A DNA stretch of 64,000 bases. Source: Caballeronia terrestris. GTDB lineage: Bacteria > Pseudomonadota > Gammaproteobacteria > Burkholderiales > Burkholderiaceae. The stretch covers positions 26,840 through 90,839 of the forward strand of contig NZ_FCOL02000023.1 of NCBI RefSeq assembly GCF_001544515.1, given 5' to 3'. The translations under genes were made by a program, and so were the position numbers. How positions within the stretch are numbered: the first letter of the stretch is position 1; each line of letters opens with the position of its first letter. Shown here piece by piece: positions 1-9,127 of the stretch. The notes beneath the pieces are model-generated. The model had not been told where the DNA came from. It worked only from the letters and a program-made list of their open reading frames with translations, and searched no databases.

Positions 1-203
1 TCAGTCGTTCCATGGCGATGCACCGGCCCTCGCGCGCCCGCCTCGATCTTCATCCAGTAGCTCGACCATGCTCCGTCCTCGTCATCCGATAAGGGAATCC
101 AGAAGTAGCCGGGGATGTTTGAATCACCAATCCTTAGCGGGCGCCAGTCTTCTTGCCGGATCGTGTAATGGCTTCGGGTCGCGTCGTTGAATGATTTCTG
201 CAT
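1..203 (-). CDS. Cupin (ChrR-like) domain protein, 3' part missing at window edge
   Basis: An open reading frame on the minus strand runs off the left edge. From ATG at 203 it encodes at least 67 residues. They include a GYFWIPLSDDE stretch and then SYWMKIEAGARGPVHRHGTT, the first metal-binding cupin motif (G-x5-H-x-H), as in ChrR-type anti-sigma cupins and small sugar/metal cupins. Two upstream in-frame ATGs (257 and 245) exist, the first with AGGAGG only one base before it. I prefer 203 because conserved-looking residues begin just after it and a GAG-rich stretch precedes it. Function beyond metal-binding cupin cannot be told. It is transcribed away from the transporter genes to its right. 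Confidence 0.6.
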   Translation of the reverse strand, partial: MQKSFNDATRSHYTIRQEDWRPLRIGDSNIPGYFWIPLSDDEDGAWSSYWMKIEAGARGPVHRHGTT

Positions 204-257
204 GCGCTCTCGCTCTAAAAGTTGTGTGCCTTCGTACCACTGCATGACCGCGGCCAT

Positions 258-801
258 GCCTCCTGAACTTCGTTATGGACATCGATTGCCCTTTGATGGA
301 CGATTGTCTGAACGGCACCGCAATCGATAATATTCGAGAATCCACCGCAGAAGAATCGCTCCGCTCGGTGGTTTCCCTTATCTCCGCCCTTCCTCGAACT
401 TCGGTCCTGAAGTCCTTCAATCGCCCACTGCCCCGTCCCGTGGGCATCTAACCGAAACCCCTCCAATTCACACGCCACGACTCATAACCTGAGGTATGGC
501 AAAGAGCACAGTAAATGTAGCTGGAGCAGTGAAATTGTCGGGGTACGCTTCTATCAACGCAACAAACGTTGGCTGCCGATAAAGCGGTTTGAACAAATCA
601 CGCATCGTTGGTGAGATAGCCGCGAAATCTGCGACTTCACGACGCTCGCTGTCTTCGCTTACAGAAATGGCTCTTCGGCGAATGCCGGAAGCCGCAACGC
701 TCATCCCTGCCCCGTGCACGTTTCGCCGGACGCTGCTTCTCAGCGCGTCCGCGAGCCGGATTGGGCCACAGGTTTTTGAACTTGCCAGTTGGAACGACAG
801 A
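258..801. other. Gene-poor stretch of lower GC
   Basis: About 540 bases with no gene I can support. Several overlapping frames are open. The best small candidate lies on the minus strand from about 704 down to 468 (78 residues, preceded by a purine-rich GGGGCAGGG). Its third codon positions are not GC-rich, unlike every real gene nearby, and I recognise no family. The promoter of the downstream transporter operon must lie here. I could not pick out a convincing -35/-10 pair. Confidence 0.4.
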
Positions 802-2070
802 ATGACCCCAAACCTCACCCTTCCGTCAGACGAGGCCGCGACGTTTCAAGCGTCAACGGCTGCCCAAACGTCCGAGCGGGCGAAGGATATTCTTACGGTC
901 CAGAATCTTTCGAAGATCTTCGGACCCAAACCCGAGCGCGCTGCGGAACTGCTGCGCCAAGGCCTCGGACGCAACGAGATCTTCGAGCAGACCGGCAACA
1001 TGGTCGCGGTCGACAACGTAAGCCTCAGCGTGCGCTCGGGCGAGATCTTCGTGATCATGGGACTGTCCGGTTCCGGAAAGTCGACGCTCGTTCGTCTGCT
1101 GAATCGCCTGATCGAGCCGACGTCAGGCAAGGTCGTGCTCGAAGGCCGCGATATCGCGCCGATGTCCACGCCCGAATTGCGCGAAGTACGGCGCAACAAG
1201 ATGGCGATGGTCTTTCAGTCGTTCGCGCTCTTGCCCAACCGCACCGTCATCGACAACGTGTCGTACGGTCTCGAAGTGGGCGGCCTCAAGAAGAAGGAAC
1301 GCTACGACGTGGCGCGCAGCGCGCTCGTTCGCGTCGGTCTCGGTTCGTATGAAAAGCTCTATCCGGGCGAGTTGTCGGGCGGCATGCAGCAGCGCGTGGG
1401 CCTGGCGCGGGCGCTGGCCGTGAACCCGTCGGTCCTCTTGATGGATGAAGCCTTCTCGGCCCTCGACCCGCTCATCCGCTTCGAAATGCAGAACGAACTC
1501 CTCCGCTTGCAAAAGGAGGAACAGCGCACCGTCGTGTTCATTTCGCACGATATCGAAGAAGCCATCAAGATCGGCGGACGCGTTGGCGTGATGAAGGACG
1601 GACGGCTGGTTCAGGTCGGTACGCCTGCCGAGCTCATTCAAACGCCCGCTGACGACTATGTTCGCAATTTCTTCCGCAACGTGGACGTGTCGCGTTTTCT
1701 GAAGGCATCGAGCTTCCTCACGAAGGTCGACCGCGGACTCATCAAGTGCGATAGCGGCACGTCATCGGAGCGCTATCTGAATCAGCTCATCGACGCCGGC
1801 GTCGAGTGTGGCTATGTCTGCGACGAAGCGGGACGCTATCAAGGGTGCGTGACGCCCGCCTCGCTGCACAAGTGCGGAAGCGGACCCATTCGCGACGCGC
1901 TTCTGCGCGACGTCTCTGCGATTCCTCTCGATGCGGACTTGCACGAACTGTCGACCATTGCGCTTAGCCAGGATCACGACGTCCCCATCGTCGATCAGGC
2001 GGGCGCGTTCGCTGGCGTCGTGTCGTGCCGCACGATTCTGAAACAGGTTATGCAACGGAGGGCTTCATGA
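802..2070 (+). CDS. proV: Glycine betaine/choline-type ABC transporter ATPase (ProV/OpuAA family)
   Basis: Cytoplasmic ATPase that powers import of quaternary amines such as glycine betaine or choline. Its 422 residues carry Walker A GLSGSGKS at about 87-94, the ABC signature LSGGMQQR from about 191, and LLMDEAFSALDP as Walker B. The long insert before the first core strand (ILTVQNLSKIFGPKPERAAELLRQGL) is typical of ProV and OpuAA. The tail from about residue 300 fits a CBS-domain pair, which senses ionic strength in osmotic members of the family. The frame is open upstream to 589, but similarity to the family begins after ATG 802, so I take that as the start. It overlaps the permease gene by ATGA. 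Confidence 0.85.
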   Translation: MTPNLTLPSDEAATFQASTAAQTSERAKDILTVQNLSKIFGPKPERAAELLRQGLGRNEIFEQTGNMVAVDNVSLSVRSGEIFVIMGLSGSGKSTLVRLLNRLIEPTSGKVVLEGRDIAPMSTPELREVRRNKMAMVFQSFALLPNRTVIDNVSYGLEVGGLKKKERYDVARSALVRVGLGSYEKLYPGELSGGMQQRVGLARALAVNPSVLLMDEAFSALDPLIRFEMQNELLRLQKEEQRTVVFISHDIEEAIKIGGRVGVMKDGRLVQVGTPAELIQTPADDYVRNFFRNVDVSRFLKASSFLTKVDRGLIKCDSGTSSERYLNQLIDAGVECGYVCDEAGRYQGCVTPASLHKCGSGPIRDALLRDVSAIPLDADLHELSTIALSQDHDVPIVDQAGAFAGVVSCRTILKQVMQRRAS

Positions 2071-2954
2071 ACTCGTCATTCATCGGGCAGGCGGCTGAAA
2101 GCGCGGTCAATTTTCTGTTTCTTCATTTTCGCGGCGGTTTCGACGCGTTTTCCGCTGCGTTAGGCGCTGTCGTCAAGTTGCTCGAAGACGGTCTCGGTGC
2201 GATTCCGTTTGTCGTGGTACTGGTCGCGTTGATGGCGGTTGCGTTGTGGCGCAAGGGCGTTGCGTTTGCTGCCTTTGGCGGTATCGCGCTCTACGCCATC
2301 CACTACATGGGCCTTTGGCCGCAAACCATGGCGACGCTCGCCCTCGTCATCGCGGCAACGTTCTTTAGCCTGCTGATCGGCATTCCCCTGGGCATTTGGG
2401 GCGCACGCAACAAACGCGTCGAAGTCATCCTGCGTTCGCTGCTCGATCTGATGCAGACGATGCCCGCCTTCGTGTATCTGATCCCCGCCGTGATCCTGTT
2501 CGGACTCGGGCGCGTGCCGGCCGTCATCGCGACGATCGTCTTCGCCATGCCGCCGGTCGTGCGCCTCACGACGCTCGGCATTAAACAGGTTCGCGAGGAA
2601 CTCATGGAGGCTGGCCGCTCGTTCGGCAGCACCGACACGCAATTGCTCTGGAAGATCCAGCTCCCGAATGCGCTTCCTTCGATCATGGCAGGCATCAACC
2701 AGACCATCATGATGGCGCTCTCGATGGTCGTGGTCGCTTCGATGATCGGTGCGGGCGGCCTTGGCGAATATGTGCTCAGCGGCATCCAACGGCTCGACAT
2801 CGGTATCGGCTTCGAAGGTGGTCTCGGCGTCGTGCTGCTCGCGATCATTCTCGATCGCTTGACTGAGAGCTTCGGCGTCAAGTCGAAAAAGAAAGTGAAC
2901 CGGCCCAAGGCATCGAAGCAGGCTGCAAGCGAATCGGCTCAGACCCAGACGTAA
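2067..2954 (+). CDS. proW: Betaine/choline-type ABC transporter permease (ProW/OpuAB family)
   Basis: Inner-membrane permease of 295 residues, partner of the preceding ATPase. It has about six hydrophobic segments. The EAA-type loop (EELMEAGRSFGSTDTQLLWKIQLPNALPSIMAGINQTIMMALSMVVVASMIGAGGLG) is diagnostic of the ProW/OpuAB family. ATG 2067 overlaps the ATPase stop codon (ATGA) and has GGAGGG five bases before it, so translation is probably coupled. The C-terminal 25 residues are Lys/Ala-rich and probably cytoplasmic. The substrate is not fixed by sequence. The neighbouring catabolic genes suggest uptake for food rather than only osmoprotection. Confidence 0.85.
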   Translation: MNSSFIGQAAESAVNFLFLHFRGGFDAFSAALGAVVKLLEDGLGAIPFVVVLVALMAVALWRKGVAFAAFGGIALYAIHYMGLWPQTMATLALVIAATFFSLLIGIPLGIWGARNKRVEVILRSLLDLMQTMPAFVYLIPAVILFGLGRVPAVIATIVFAMPPVVRLTTLGIKQVREELMEAGRSFGSTDTQLLWKIQLPNALPSIMAGINQTIMMALSMVVVASMIGAGGLGEYVLSGIQRLDIGIGFEGGLGVVLLAIILDRLTESFGVKSKKKVNRPKASKQAASESAQTQT

Positions 2955-3000
2955 TCCACGAAGAAGACGAACAAACCCTCAAACCTTGCAGGAGTATCAG

Positions 3001-3882
3001 ATGAAAACTGGAATGCTCAAGTCGTACCTTGCGAAGCTCACTGCAACGGCATTTTGCGCGGTCGGGCTACATGCGGGCGGCGTGGCGGCAGCCGAACCCG
3101 TGAAGATTGCAACGACCAACTGGGCGGACGTGCTCGCCGTTGCGAACGTCGTGAAGTACGTGCTCGAAACAAAACTCCAGCAACCCGTTAAGTTCGTTCA
3201 GGCGGACATCGGCATCCAGTTTCAGGGCGTCGCGCGCGGCGACCTGGACCTCATGGTCGGCGGCTGGCTTCCGGTGACCCATGGCACGTACTACTCGCGC
3301 TACAACAACGATTTGGATGACGTCTCCGTCATCTATATCGGCGGCAAGAACGGCTGGGCGGTCCCGACCTATGTCCCCGAGTCGGAGCTCTCGTCGATCG
3401 CCGATCTCAACAAGCCGGAAGTCAAGAGCAAGCTGAACAGTACGATTCAAGGCATCGAGCCGGGCGGCGGCCTCATGCAGGCATCGGAGAAAGCCATCAA
3501 GGAATACGACCTCGCGGGCTACAAGCTGCAATCGTCGAGCGAAGCGGGCATGCTCGCCTCGGTATCACGGGCGGCGCAGTCCAAGCAATGGATCGTAGCG
3601 ACGGTCTGGAGCCCGCATTGGCTCTTCCAGAAATGGCCGATGCGTTACCTGAAGGACCCCAAGGGCGCACTTGGCGGCGAAGAACAGATTCACGCGTTCG
3701 GCTCGAAGCAGTTCGCCACCAAGTTCCCGCGTGCCAATGTCTTCATGAAGCATTTCAAGCTGACGCTCGCCGACGTCGAGGCCATCGAGCTCGAAGGCAA
3801 CAGCACCAACGATTACGCGACGGCAGCGAAGAAGTTCGTCGAGGCACATCCCGACAAGCTGAAGGCGTGGCTCGCGCAATGA
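3001..3882 (+). CDS. Betaine-type ABC transporter substrate-binding protein (OpuAC family)
   Basis: Periplasmic binding protein of 293 residues completing the transporter. A signal peptide covers roughly residues 1-31 (charged MKTGMLKSYLAK, hydrophobic core, cleavage near AAAEP). The mature part starts VKIATTNWADVLAVANVVKYVLE, as in ProX/OpuAC-like proteins of the glycine betaine/choline class, and has Trp-rich segments (TVWSPHWLFQKWPMRYL) that can supply an aromatic cage for a quaternary ammonium group. ATG 3001 follows GCAGGAG by about seven bases. Ligand identity (choline, glycine betaine, proline betaine or other) cannot be read from the sequence. Confidence 0.8.
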   Translation: MKTGMLKSYLAKLTATAFCAVGLHAGGVAAAEPVKIATTNWADVLAVANVVKYVLETKLQQPVKFVQADIGIQFQGVARGDLDLMVGGWLPVTHGTYYSRYNNDLDDVSVIYIGGKNGWAVPTYVPESELSSIADLNKPEVKSKLNSTIQGIEPGGGLMQASEKAIKEYDLAGYKLQSSSEAGMLASVSRAAQSKQWIVATVWSPHWLFQKWPMRYLKDPKGALGGEEQIHAFGSKQFATKFPRANVFMKHFKLTLADVEAIELEGNSTNDYATAAKKFVEAHPDKLKAWLAQ

Positions 3883-3959
3883 CATGGATGAGCAGGTGCC
3901 ACGGCGCGCGACGCCCTGCCCTGCACGTTTGCGAAAGGCTGTACTGACTATCACGGAGT

Positions 3960-5261
3960 ATGTCTGTGAACGATAACGTTCGATTTTTCTCAGAGACCCT
4001 GCAGGACCGCGACCCGGTGATCTCCTCGGAAATCGCGCTGGAACTGCGTAGACAGCAGTCCCAGATCGAGTTGATCGCTTCCGAGAACATCGTGTCCGCT
4101 GCAGTGATGGAAGCGCAAGGCTCGGTGCTGACGAACAAGTATGCGGAAGGCTATCCGTCCAAGCGCTATTACGGCGGATGCGAGCACGTCGATCGCATCG
4201 AAGCGCTGGCGCTTGACCGCGTCAAGGCGCTCTTCGAGTGCGAATACGCCAACGTGCAGCCGCACTCCGGCGCACAAGCAAATGGCGCGGTGATGCTGGC
4301 GCTGCTCAAGCCGGGCGATACGGTCCTCGGCATGTCGCTGGATGCCGGCGGCCATTTGACTCACGGCGCGCGTCCCGCGATGTCCGGCAAGTGGTTCAAT
4401 GCAGTCCAGTACGGCGTGGACCGCGAGACGCTTCGCATCGACTACGACGAAGTGCAGAAGCTCGCTGATGAACATCGGCCGAAGCTGATCATCGCGGGTT
4501 ACTCGGCTTATCCGCGCGCGCTCGACTTCGCACGCTTCCGCCAGATCGCGGACAGCGTCGGCGCAATGCTGATGGTGGATATGGCGCACATCGCGGGCAT
4601 CGTCGCGGCCGGCCGGCACGAGAACCCTGTCCGTTTCGCGGACGTGGTGACTTCGACCACGCACAAGACGCTGCGCGGTCCGCGAGGCGGCTTCATCCTG
4701 ACGAACAACGCCGATGTCGCGAAGAAGATCAACTCCGCGGTGTTCCCCGGCCTGCAGGGCGGTCCGCTGATGCATGTCATCGCGGGCAAGGCGGTAGCGT
4801 TCGGCGAGGCCTTGCGTCCCGAGTTCACGACGTACATCGATCACGTCCTGCAAAACGCCAAGGCACTCGGCGAGGTGCTCAAGCTGGGTGGCGTGAACCT
4901 CGTCACCGGCGGCACTGATAACCATCTGCTGCTCGTCGACCTTCGCCCTAAGGGCCTGACCGGGACACGCGTGGAGAAAGCGCTCGAACGCGCGGGCATT
5001 ACGTGCAACAAGAACGGCATTCCCTTCGATACCGAGAGCCCTACCGTGACGTCAGGCATTCGCCTCGGCACGCCCGCAGGAACGACGCGCGGCTTCGGCG
5101 TCCAGCAGTTCGAGGAGATCGGCGCGCTGATCCTCGAAATTCTGTCCGCGCTGGAAAAGCAGCCCGAAGGCGACGAACTGGTCGAGCGTTCAGTGCGAAG
5201 CCGCGTTCGTGACTTGTGCAACCGGTTCCCGATCTACTCGAATGCTGAAGCCCTGCTTTGA
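3960..5261 (+). CDS. glyA: Serine hydroxymethyltransferase (paralogue in catabolic cluster)
   Basis: PLP enzyme of fold type I that interconverts serine and glycine with tetrahydrofolate, or cleaves beta-hydroxy amino acids. The 433 residues show the family block ELIASENIVS near the start, YAEGYPSKRYYGG, the PLP lysine in TTHKTLRGPRGG (Lys236), and the C-terminal SGIRLGTPAGTTRGF. It sits inside a catabolic cluster rather than with folate genes, so it is probably a pathway-specific paralogue that either uses C1 units released by demethylation or cleaves a beta-hydroxy amino acid. ATG 3960 lies one base after GGAG. The in-frame GTG at 3966 has better spacing (seven bases) and may be the real start. 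Confidence 0.9.
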   Translation: MSVNDNVRFFSETLQDRDPVISSEIALELRRQQSQIELIASENIVSAAVMEAQGSVLTNKYAEGYPSKRYYGGCEHVDRIEALALDRVKALFECEYANVQPHSGAQANGAVMLALLKPGDTVLGMSLDAGGHLTHGARPAMSGKWFNAVQYGVDRETLRIDYDEVQKLADEHRPKLIIAGYSAYPRALDFARFRQIADSVGAMLMVDMAHIAGIVAAGRHENPVRFADVVTSTTHKTLRGPRGGFILTNNADVAKKINSAVFPGLQGGPLMHVIAGKAVAFGEALRPEFTTYIDHVLQNAKALGEVLKLGGVNLVTGGTDNHLLLVDLRPKGLTGTRVEKALERAGITCNKNGIPFDTESPTVTSGIRLGTPAGTTRGFGVQQFEEIGALILEILSALEKQPEGDELVERSVRSRVRDLCNRFPIYSNAEALL

Positions 5262-5331
5262 CGCAGGCGACCATCACTTTCAACCTTACCGCACCACACA
5301 CGCGGTGAGGTCTAAACAAGCAGAGGATTCA

Positions 5332-6222
5332 ATGAGCTTCGAAGGCGTACATGCACCCCTGGTCACCCCGTTCAAAGCCGATGGCGAGATCGACCATGAG
5401 CTACTCGGCAATCACGCGGTGGATCTCGCTGGTCGAGGTCTGTCGGGTCTCGGCGTCGGCGGCACGACGGGCGAGTACTACGCGCTCAGTTTCGACGAAC
5501 GCGTGGCCACGTTCCATACAGTCGCGCAAGCCGCGGGCGGCAAGACGCTACTGACCGCAGGCATCAATGCCACGACCACGCGTGAAGTGCTGCGCCTCGG
5601 ACAGGAAGCCAAAAAGGCCGGCCTCGACGCACTGCTGCTCGCCGCGCCCTACTACGCGCAGCCCACGCAGGACGAACTGCTGCAGCACATGCTCGCAGTC
5701 GACGACAGTCTCGACATGCCCATCATGCTGTACAACTTCCCGGCGCGCACGGGCACCGACATCAGCGACCGCGTGCTCGAAGAACTGCTCGAACGCCCTA
5801 ACTTCGTCGCGATGAAAGAGAGCACCGGCGATATCGCGCACCTGCATCATCTCGCGACGCATTTCAAGAGCAAGCTCGTCCTCAGCTGCGGCATGGACGA
5901 CCAGGCGCTCGAATTCTTCGTGTGGGGCGCCCGAAGCTGGGTCGCAGGCGCGGCGAATTTCCTGCCCGAGGTGCACGTCGAGTTGCTCGAAGCCTGCGTC
6001 AGGCGCGGCGATTTCGTCGCGGGCCGCGAGTTGATGACGGCGCTGCTGCCCGTACTCGAATTGCTCGAACGGAGCGGCAAGTTCATCCAGTACGTGCGCT
6101 ATGGATGCGAGCTGGCAGGCACGCGCGTCGGCGATGCCCGTGCGCCGCTCGGCGCGCTCACAGACACTGAGCGCCGCGATTTCGCGAAGCTCGTCGAACC
6201 GCTGCTCCGCAAGGGACGCTGA
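5332..6222 (+). CDS. DapA-superfamily (dihydrodipicolinate synthase/NAL) lyase
   Basis: Class I aldolase-fold enzyme of 296 residues. The superfamily residues are present: GGTTGE (carboxylate-binding TT), Tyr134 in LYNFPARTG, and the Schiff-base lysine Lys162 in MKESTGD. The gene lies between an SHMT and an FAD amine oxidoreductase/aldehyde dehydrogenase pair, not with lysine biosynthesis genes, so a catabolic role is more likely than DHDPS. One known parallel is 1-pyrroline-4-hydroxy-2-carboxylate deaminase of hydroxyproline breakdown, which also pairs with an FAD oxidase and a semialdehyde dehydrogenase. ATG 5332 follows AGAGGA. The frame extends upstream to 5209 but overlaps the previous gene. 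Confidence 0.75.
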   Translation: MSFEGVHAPLVTPFKADGEIDHELLGNHAVDLAGRGLSGLGVGGTTGEYYALSFDERVATFHTVAQAAGGKTLLTAGINATTTREVLRLGQEAKKAGLDALLLAAPYYAQPTQDELLQHMLAVDDSLDMPIMLYNFPARTGTDISDRVLEELLERPNFVAMKESTGDIAHLHHLATHFKSKLVLSCGMDDQALEFFVWGARSWVAGAANFLPEVHVELLEACVRRGDFVAGRELMTALLPVLELLERSGKFIQYVRYGCELAGTRVGDARAPLGALTDTERRDFAKLVEPLLRKGR

Positions 6223-6227
6223 TTTGC

Positions 6228-7559
6228 ATGGCCTCGAAACTCGAATTCGCCCGGCTTCCCGCTGCCGATGGAGTCAATGGCTGGTGGGAGACTCTGTCAC
6301 CGCCTTCAGCCGCGCACTCGATGCGCGGCGAGAGGCAATTTGATTTTGTGGTGGTCGGCGGTGGAATCACAGGACTGTGCGCCGCTCGAAGACTGGCCGA
6401 GCTCGCGCCACAGGCGAGCATCGCGATCGTCGAGGCGGATCGCATCGGCCGTTCGACTGCGGGGCGCAATTCGGGTTTCTTCGTCGACTTGCCGCACGAC
6501 ATCAGCAGCGAAAGCTATTCGAGAAGCGTCGACGCCGACAAGGCCGACATACAGATGCAGCGGCACGGTATCGGTTACGTCAGGTCCATCGTGCGCGCAG
6601 AGGGCATCGCTTGCGACTGGCGTGACGACGGCAAGTATCACGCATCGGTCAACAAGCGCGGCAAGGAAGCACTCGAGCACTTTGCGAGCGGCTTGCGGCG
6701 TATCGACGAAAGATTCGAGTGGCTCGACGAGGCCGCCATCGCGGAGGTTACGGGGACTTCGTTCTACCACGGCGCGATCTTCACGCCAGGCTGCAGCACG
6801 GTGCAACCCGCTGCTCTCATGCGCGGACTGGCGAGCACGATGCCGTCGAATGTTGAAGTCTTCGAGCTCAGTCCTGTGTCGCGGCTCGAGCACACGGCGG
6901 CTGGCGAAGTCCTTTCCTTCGCTAACGGAAAGATTACCGCCGGCAAGGTGATTCTTTGCACGAACGCCTACGCGGCAACCTTCGGTGATCATCCGAACGG
7001 GTTGCTGCCCGTGTACACGTTTGCATCGTTGACTCGTGTCATGACGCCCGAAGAAGTCAAGGCGCTTGGCGGCATCGAGTCATGGGCGCTGATTCCGGCA
7101 GACCCGATGGGAACCACGGTCAGGCGCCTGGGCACGGATCGAATCTGCATTCGCAATCACTTTGCATTCCGACCGGGGCTGGAAGTATCGGAGTCGGATT
7201 TGCGCAAGGCGAAGCATCTGCATCAACGGTCGTTCGACCGCCGCTTCCCGATGCTCAAAGACGTGGCGCTCGAATACACATGGGGCGGCGCGCTTTGCCT
7301 GTCGGCCAATGGCGGGACGCTCTTCGGCAGAAGGGACGACGGCCTGTATCAGGCGATCGGCTGCAATGGATTGGGGCTTAGCAGAGGATCGGCTTCTGGA
7401 AAAGTGATTGCCGAATACGCGCTAGGCATGAACAACGACATGGTTCAAAAACTCCTGAAGCAACCACCACCGCGCCCCTTGCCCATGCGACCGATCGCGG
7501 ATGTCGCGGTAACAGCCGCCATATGGGTCAAGGAGCTTTCGGCTGGCGCAGAACTTTAA
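6228..7559 (+). CDS. FAD-dependent amine/amino-acid oxidoreductase (DadA/PuuB-like)
   Basis: Flavoprotein of 443 residues of the DAO superfamily. The FAD-binding VVVGGGITGLCAARRLAE (GGGITG at 44-49) is followed by GRSTAGRNSGFF, as in gamma-glutamylputrescine oxidase (PuuB) relatives. The C-terminal part has GCNGLGLSRGSASGKVIAEY, the second FAD contact. It probably oxidises a secondary amine or D-amino acid to an imine or aldehyde, which the next gene's aldehyde dehydrogenase would complete. It starts six bases after the lyase gene and belongs to the same operon. The true substrate is not known. Confidence 0.75.
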   Translation: MASKLEFARLPAADGVNGWWETLSPPSAAHSMRGERQFDFVVVGGGITGLCAARRLAELAPQASIAIVEADRIGRSTAGRNSGFFVDLPHDISSESYSRSVDADKADIQMQRHGIGYVRSIVRAEGIACDWRDDGKYHASVNKRGKEALEHFASGLRRIDERFEWLDEAAIAEVTGTSFYHGAIFTPGCSTVQPAALMRGLASTMPSNVEVFELSPVSRLEHTAAGEVLSFANGKITAGKVILCTNAYAATFGDHPNGLLPVYTFASLTRVMTPEEVKALGGIESWALIPADPMGTTVRRLGTDRICIRNHFAFRPGLEVSESDLRKAKHLHQRSFDRRFPMLKDVALEYTWGGALCLSANGGTLFGRRDDGLYQAIGCNGLGLSRGSASGKVIAEYALGMNNDMVQKLLKQPPPRPLPMRPIADVAVTAAIWVKELSAGAEL

Positions 7560-7577
7560 TCGCTCAAGGAAACGCAC

Positions 7578-9071
7578 ATGACGACGCTTAACGAATGGAA
7601 GCAAAAGGCTGCTGCACTATCGCTCGACGGACGAGCCTTCATTGGCGGGGCTCGCTGTCCGTCGGCCTCGGGCGAGACATTCCCCACGTTGAATCCGGCG
7701 AGTGGCAAGACGCTCGCCGACGTGGCCTATTGCGATGAAAAGGACGTGGACCGCGCGGTAGTCGCAGCGAGAGACGCGTTCGAATCCGGCATCTGGTCGA
7801 AGGCGGCTCCGGTCCAACGCAAGGCCGTGCTTCTCAAGCTCGCGCAGTTGATCGAAGAGCATACCGACGAACTGGCCGTGCTCGAAGCGCTCGAAGCAGG
7901 CAAGCCGATCTCGGAGTGCCTGGGACTGGACATTCCCGAATCGGCTGCCTGTATCCGCTGGCATGCCGAAGTGACCGACAAACGCTATGACGCGCTATCG
8001 CCATCGGGGGCGAACGTCGTCAGCATGATTACGCGCGAGGCTATCGGTGTCGTCGGCGCGGTTCTGCCGTGGAATTTTCCTGCGCTCATGCTCGCTTGGA
8101 AGATCGGTCCGGCTTTGTCGGTGGGTAACAGCGTCATTGTGAAACCTGCCGAGCAAACGTCGCTGGCGACACTGCGCATCGCGGACCTCGCGTTGGAAGC
8201 CGGCGTGCCGGCAGGCGTATTCAGCGTCGTGACGGGCACAGGAGAAAAGGCGGGACAGGCCCTCGGCCTTCACCCCGACGTCGATCTCATCGCGTTCACC
8301 GGTTCGACCGAGACGGGCAAGCGCTTCCTGCGTTATTCCGCCGACACGAATCTCAAGCGTGTCATTCTCGAATGCGGTGGCAAGAACCCGCAGGTCGTGC
8401 TTCCCGACGTCGCGAATCTCGATGCCGTCGCGGAGCAGGCGGTCGCGGCGGCGTTCTGGAACATGGGAGAGAACTGCAGCGCGGGCTCTCGCCTGCTGGT
8501 GCACGCGAACCAGAAAGACGCGCTTCTTGCGAAGATCAAGACCGTGCTCGAAGGCTGGAAAACCGGCGATCCGCTCGACCCTAATGTCAAGCTCGGCGCC
8601 CTCATCGAGCAGCAGCATTACGAGAAGGTTCTTGGGCACATCGAGAAGGCCAAGGCCGAAGGCGCGCGGCTCGTGGCCGGCGGCAATGCGATTCTTGTCG
8701 AGAGCGGCGGCTGGTACGTCGAGCCGACGATCTTCGATAACGTGACGCCCGACATGAGTATTGCGCGGGACGAAGTGTTCGGGCCGGTGCTCTGCGTGAT
8801 CGAGTACAAGGACATCGACGAAGCGGTGCAGATTGCCAACGACACGTGCTACGGCCTCGCCGCTTCGCTGTGGACCGACAACGTCAACAACGCGCACAAG
8901 GTAGCAGCGAGAATCCGCGCAGGGACGGTGACGGTGAACTGCTTCGGCGAAGGCGATCTTTCGACACCGTTCGGTGGCTTCAAGCAATCAGGATTCGGCG
9001 GGCGAGACAAGTCGGTCTATGCGCACGACCAGTATTGCGAGCTCAAAACGACCTGGCTAAAACTCGACTGA
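7578..9071 (+). CDS. NAD(P)-dependent aldehyde dehydrogenase (PuuC/BetB-like)
   Basis: ALDH-superfamily enzyme of 497 residues, normal length. Catalytic Glu265 (LECGGKNP) and nucleophile Cys300 (GENCSAGSR) are in place, with the cofactor block PWNFPALMLAWKIGPAL and EVFGPVLCV. Similarity to gamma-glutamyl-gamma-aminobutyraldehyde (PuuC) and betaine aldehyde dehydrogenases is suggested by overall character. The upstream flavoprotein would supply an aminoaldehyde or semialdehyde. AAGGA lies eight bases before ATG 7578. Confidence 0.85.
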   Translation: MTTLNEWKQKAAALSLDGRAFIGGARCPSASGETFPTLNPASGKTLADVAYCDEKDVDRAVVAARDAFESGIWSKAAPVQRKAVLLKLAQLIEEHTDELAVLEALEAGKPISECLGLDIPESAACIRWHAEVTDKRYDALSPSGANVVSMITREAIGVVGAVLPWNFPALMLAWKIGPALSVGNSVIVKPAEQTSLATLRIADLALEAGVPAGVFSVVTGTGEKAGQALGLHPDVDLIAFTGSTETGKRFLRYSADTNLKRVILECGGKNPQVVLPDVANLDAVAEQAVAAAFWNMGENCSAGSRLLVHANQKDALLAKIKTVLEGWKTGDPLDPNVKLGALIEQQHYEKVLGHIEKAKAEGARLVAGGNAILVESGGWYVEPTIFDNVTPDMSIARDEVFGPVLCVIEYKDIDEAVQIANDTCYGLAASLWTDNVNNAHKVAARIRAGTVTVNCFGEGDLSTPFGGFKQSGFGGRDKSVYAHDQYCELKTTWLKLD

Positions 9072-9087
9072 TACGCAACCCCTGACA

Positions 9088-9105
9088 CCGCGCGAGCAAG
9101 CGCGG
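9088..9105. other. Short GC-rich hairpin between two cluster genes
   Basis: CCGCGC and GCGCGG arms (6 bp, perfect) flank a six-base loop in the gap between the aldehyde dehydrogenase and the P5C-reductase-like gene. No T-run follows, so it is not a standard terminator. It could protect the upstream mRNA end or reduce expression of the last genes. Confidence 0.35.
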
Positions 9106-9127
9106 CGTCATTGAACACACAAATACC

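Noticed and set aside
258..801. Glycine or other amino-acid riboswitch upstream of the transporter
   Set aside because: I looked for a paired-helix aptamer layout because of the betaine/SHMT context and found none that I could support.
3990..4925. 311-codon frame opposite the SHMT gene
   Set aside because: Shadow of a certain gene whose motifs and catalytic lysine are intact on the plus strand.
5332..6222. Annotation as housekeeping dapA (lysine biosynthesis)
   Set aside because: Fold and Schiff-base residues fit, but the gene is embedded in a catabolic cluster with amine oxidation genes, so only the superfamily is claimed.
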